NCBI GenBank assembly: GCA_024180945.1
Contig: JAKSGN010000002.1
Coordinates: 1,984,001 to 2,048,000, forward strand
Origin: Macrophomina tecta
Taxonomy: Eukaryota > Ascomycota > Dothideomycetes > Botryosphaeriales > Botryosphaeriaceae
Length of the DNA: 64,000 nt
Direction of reading: 5' to 3'
Positions 62,349-64,000 of this stretch are shown here, one piece after another (positions within the stretch are counted from its first letter, which is position 1; every line of letters starts with the position of its first letter). The notes beneath the pieces were generated by a model that saw only the letters and a program-made list of their open reading frames with translations, did no database searches and was not told where the DNA came from. The translations under genes were made by a program, and so were the position numbers.

Positions 62349-63966
62349 ATGCCCGCCTTGACTAATGGAACCACTCTTTTGGAGGTCTTCAACGAGCCGC
62401 CACATTGCAAAAATGTCTGGCTGAAGACACGCCGGAACATCGCCAGAGTGACCTTCAACAAGACAATCGAGGGCCGTTACAGGGATGGCGTGGACGGTTA
62501 CGCCGAAGTTGGCGCACTTCTGATCTATTGGGAGCATGACGACGAGGCATTCAAGCAAGAGGTAAGCTACTGTCGAGCCTTTTCTTGTTTTTCTTTTTCC
62601 CTTGCTTTCAGTTGACCGGCCCAGGTGGTTGACCTTGAACGGGTACTGAAAAACCAATACCACTTCACTACCAAGATATTCGGGATTCCCTTTGAACGCA
62701 GTGACACTGCGCTCTTCAAAGAAATTGCCGAGTGGGCACACATGTTCAACGGACCGGATAAGTTGAGCATCATATACTACGGAGGGCATGCCAACAAGGG
62801 CAAATCCAACATTCTTCAACTTTCGAGGTAGAATGCGTGCCTTTCACTCTTTGTCGCCTCAACTCATCTTTTGCAGAAACGTCCAGGACCACATTGCTGA
62901 CGGTTCGGAAGACCGCTCCGAATTCCTCCTCGAGTTTCCTGAAATCACCCGTCCACTGAGGCTACCAGACACCGACCATCTCCTTATTGTTGACTGCTGT
63001 TTCGCCGCAAAAGCCTTTTCCAGACAAGAATTGGGAAAACGGAAGTTTGAGCTTCTATCATCTGCTCCTCCGAGCAAGGAAGCCCTTGGCCCGGCATATG
63101 TCAACTCTTTCACGAAAAACTTGACTGCTACCCTGGAGGAACTACTTGAAGAGAAGGGAGACAAAGGGTTTACCACTTCTCTCCTCTACAGGAAACTCTA
63201 CTTTCAGCAGCACGATACAATCAAGCCCTTTTTGTTCGACCAGTCTCCAAATAACTATGGCCGCATTTGGATTAAACCACTCACTCATAAACACTCCCAG
63301 CGAAATGGCATCTCGAATTCCGAGAAGAAAAGTCAGGTTGCAGTCGACATCCGACTGCAGTTGTCACGGATGCCAGATAACGAACTCATGCGCGAGCTCG
63401 CTTCAAATATGCAATATCTTCCCCACGTCAAGCAGATGGAATTTCAGCATCTGCATGCCCCCGAGCAGCAACTGAATGAGTTTATGCTTACTCTCAGAAA
63501 AATCCAAACTCTGAAACCGCTCGTCAGGAAACTGCGGCAGCGCCTGGAGGAGAAGAGAATCAAGAGGAAGGAAGAGGAAGGCATGCCGCCTTCTCCCATC
63601 ATCAGAAGAGCTTCAACCCTCGAAATATCCGACAAAACCAAAGAGCTGTACGATTGGCCAGGACAGTTGCAGTCTCGGAGCGGAAACGTCACACCCGAGC
63701 CGCGAACGCCCACCAGTGAAGATAACCTGCGCATCTCCGATCATTCAATCATGTACCGTGTGCCCGTTCACACATTCGGCCGCCGATTCTCGTATGCCTT
63801 TCACTTTGACTCCCTTGGGCCCGATCTTAGCAAGAGGCGACACGGCCGTGGCGGCTTCATTGTCCATCAGCTCAAAGTTCTTCTACTTATTTGGATCCGT
63901 CTCGCCGTCATTCTACTCGTTGTCCCGCTTCGGCTGACCGAGCTGCTCAAGAAGCATCTGGAGTGA
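62349..63966 (+). CDS. Caspase-like (peptidase C14) protein with C-terminal membrane segment
   Basis: Three exons (62349-62561, 62625-62827, 62877-63966) give 501 residues. A caspase-fold p20 region is visible: VGALLIYWEHDDEAF (first strand), LERVLKNQYHFTTKIFGI, LSIIYYGGHANKG with the catalytic His near residue 126, and HLLIVDCCFAAKAF with the catalytic Cys near residue 180. The D-C-C-F-A form is frequent in fungal caspase-like proteins attached to NLR or HET architectures, where it replaces the DSCHSG of metacaspases. A charged helical middle (about 300-400) follows. Near the end comes a single hydrophobic stretch (VLLLIWIRLAVILLVVPLRL) with basic flanks, like a membrane anchor. No NB-ARC or HET domain is attached. 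A role in regulated cell death is inferred from the family. Confidence 0.85.
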
Positions 63967-64000
63967 TTTTCAGCCTTATTCTTCAAAATCTCATTATCGG

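Overview
The window is nuclear DNA of a filamentous ascomycete (Pezizomycotina, most likely a Dothideomycete; the class is inferred from gene style, not measured). Supporting signs are intron-rich genes on both strands with introns of about 45-60 bp and gtaagt/ctaac/ag signals, GC-rich coding sequence, long A/T homopolymer runs between genes, and fungal families such as Cdc42, an ApsA/Num1 cortical anchor, a fungal rhodopsin-domain protein and Gpi14. Exon joins were deduced by reading frame, splice consensus and recognisable protein motifs; no alignment was run.

Layout, left to right: the 3' end of a siderophore MFS transporter; cdc42; a large coiled-coil, poly-Q protein of unknown function; a Ser/Thr kinase; an APC-family amino acid/choline/GABA-type permease (-); a fungal rhodopsin-domain membrane protein; a flavin reductase-like gene (-) broken by a frameshift; an SDR; a PIN-like protein (-); a translin/TRAX protein (-) sharing a short divergent promoter with gpi14; a decayed cytochrome P450 (-); a conserved protein of unknown function (-); a GDSL esterase of the isoamyl acetate hydrolase type (-) divergent from a CLC chloride channel; CCT-theta (-); a 1,833-residue ApsA/Num1-like protein (-); a class I terpene synthase (-) whose last intron contains a complete Tc1/mariner element; Cwc24; a cyanamide hydratase-like HD protein (-); a GH105 hydrolase; an MFS drug/polyamine-type transporter; a small secreted protein; and a caspase-like protein with a C-terminal membrane segment.

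Most genes are housekeeping and not organised as a pathway. The accessory material is the P450 relic (26.3-27.6 kb), the lone terpene synthase with its transposon (46.1-49.2 kb), and the 53-64 kb end with a secreted GH105, an MFS pump, a secreted candidate effector and a caspase-like protein. The best candidates for a second look are the transposon-in-intron terpene synthase, the membrane-anchored caspase-like protein, the P450 relic and the flavin reductase frameshift. I did not find a multi-gene system that I could call new.
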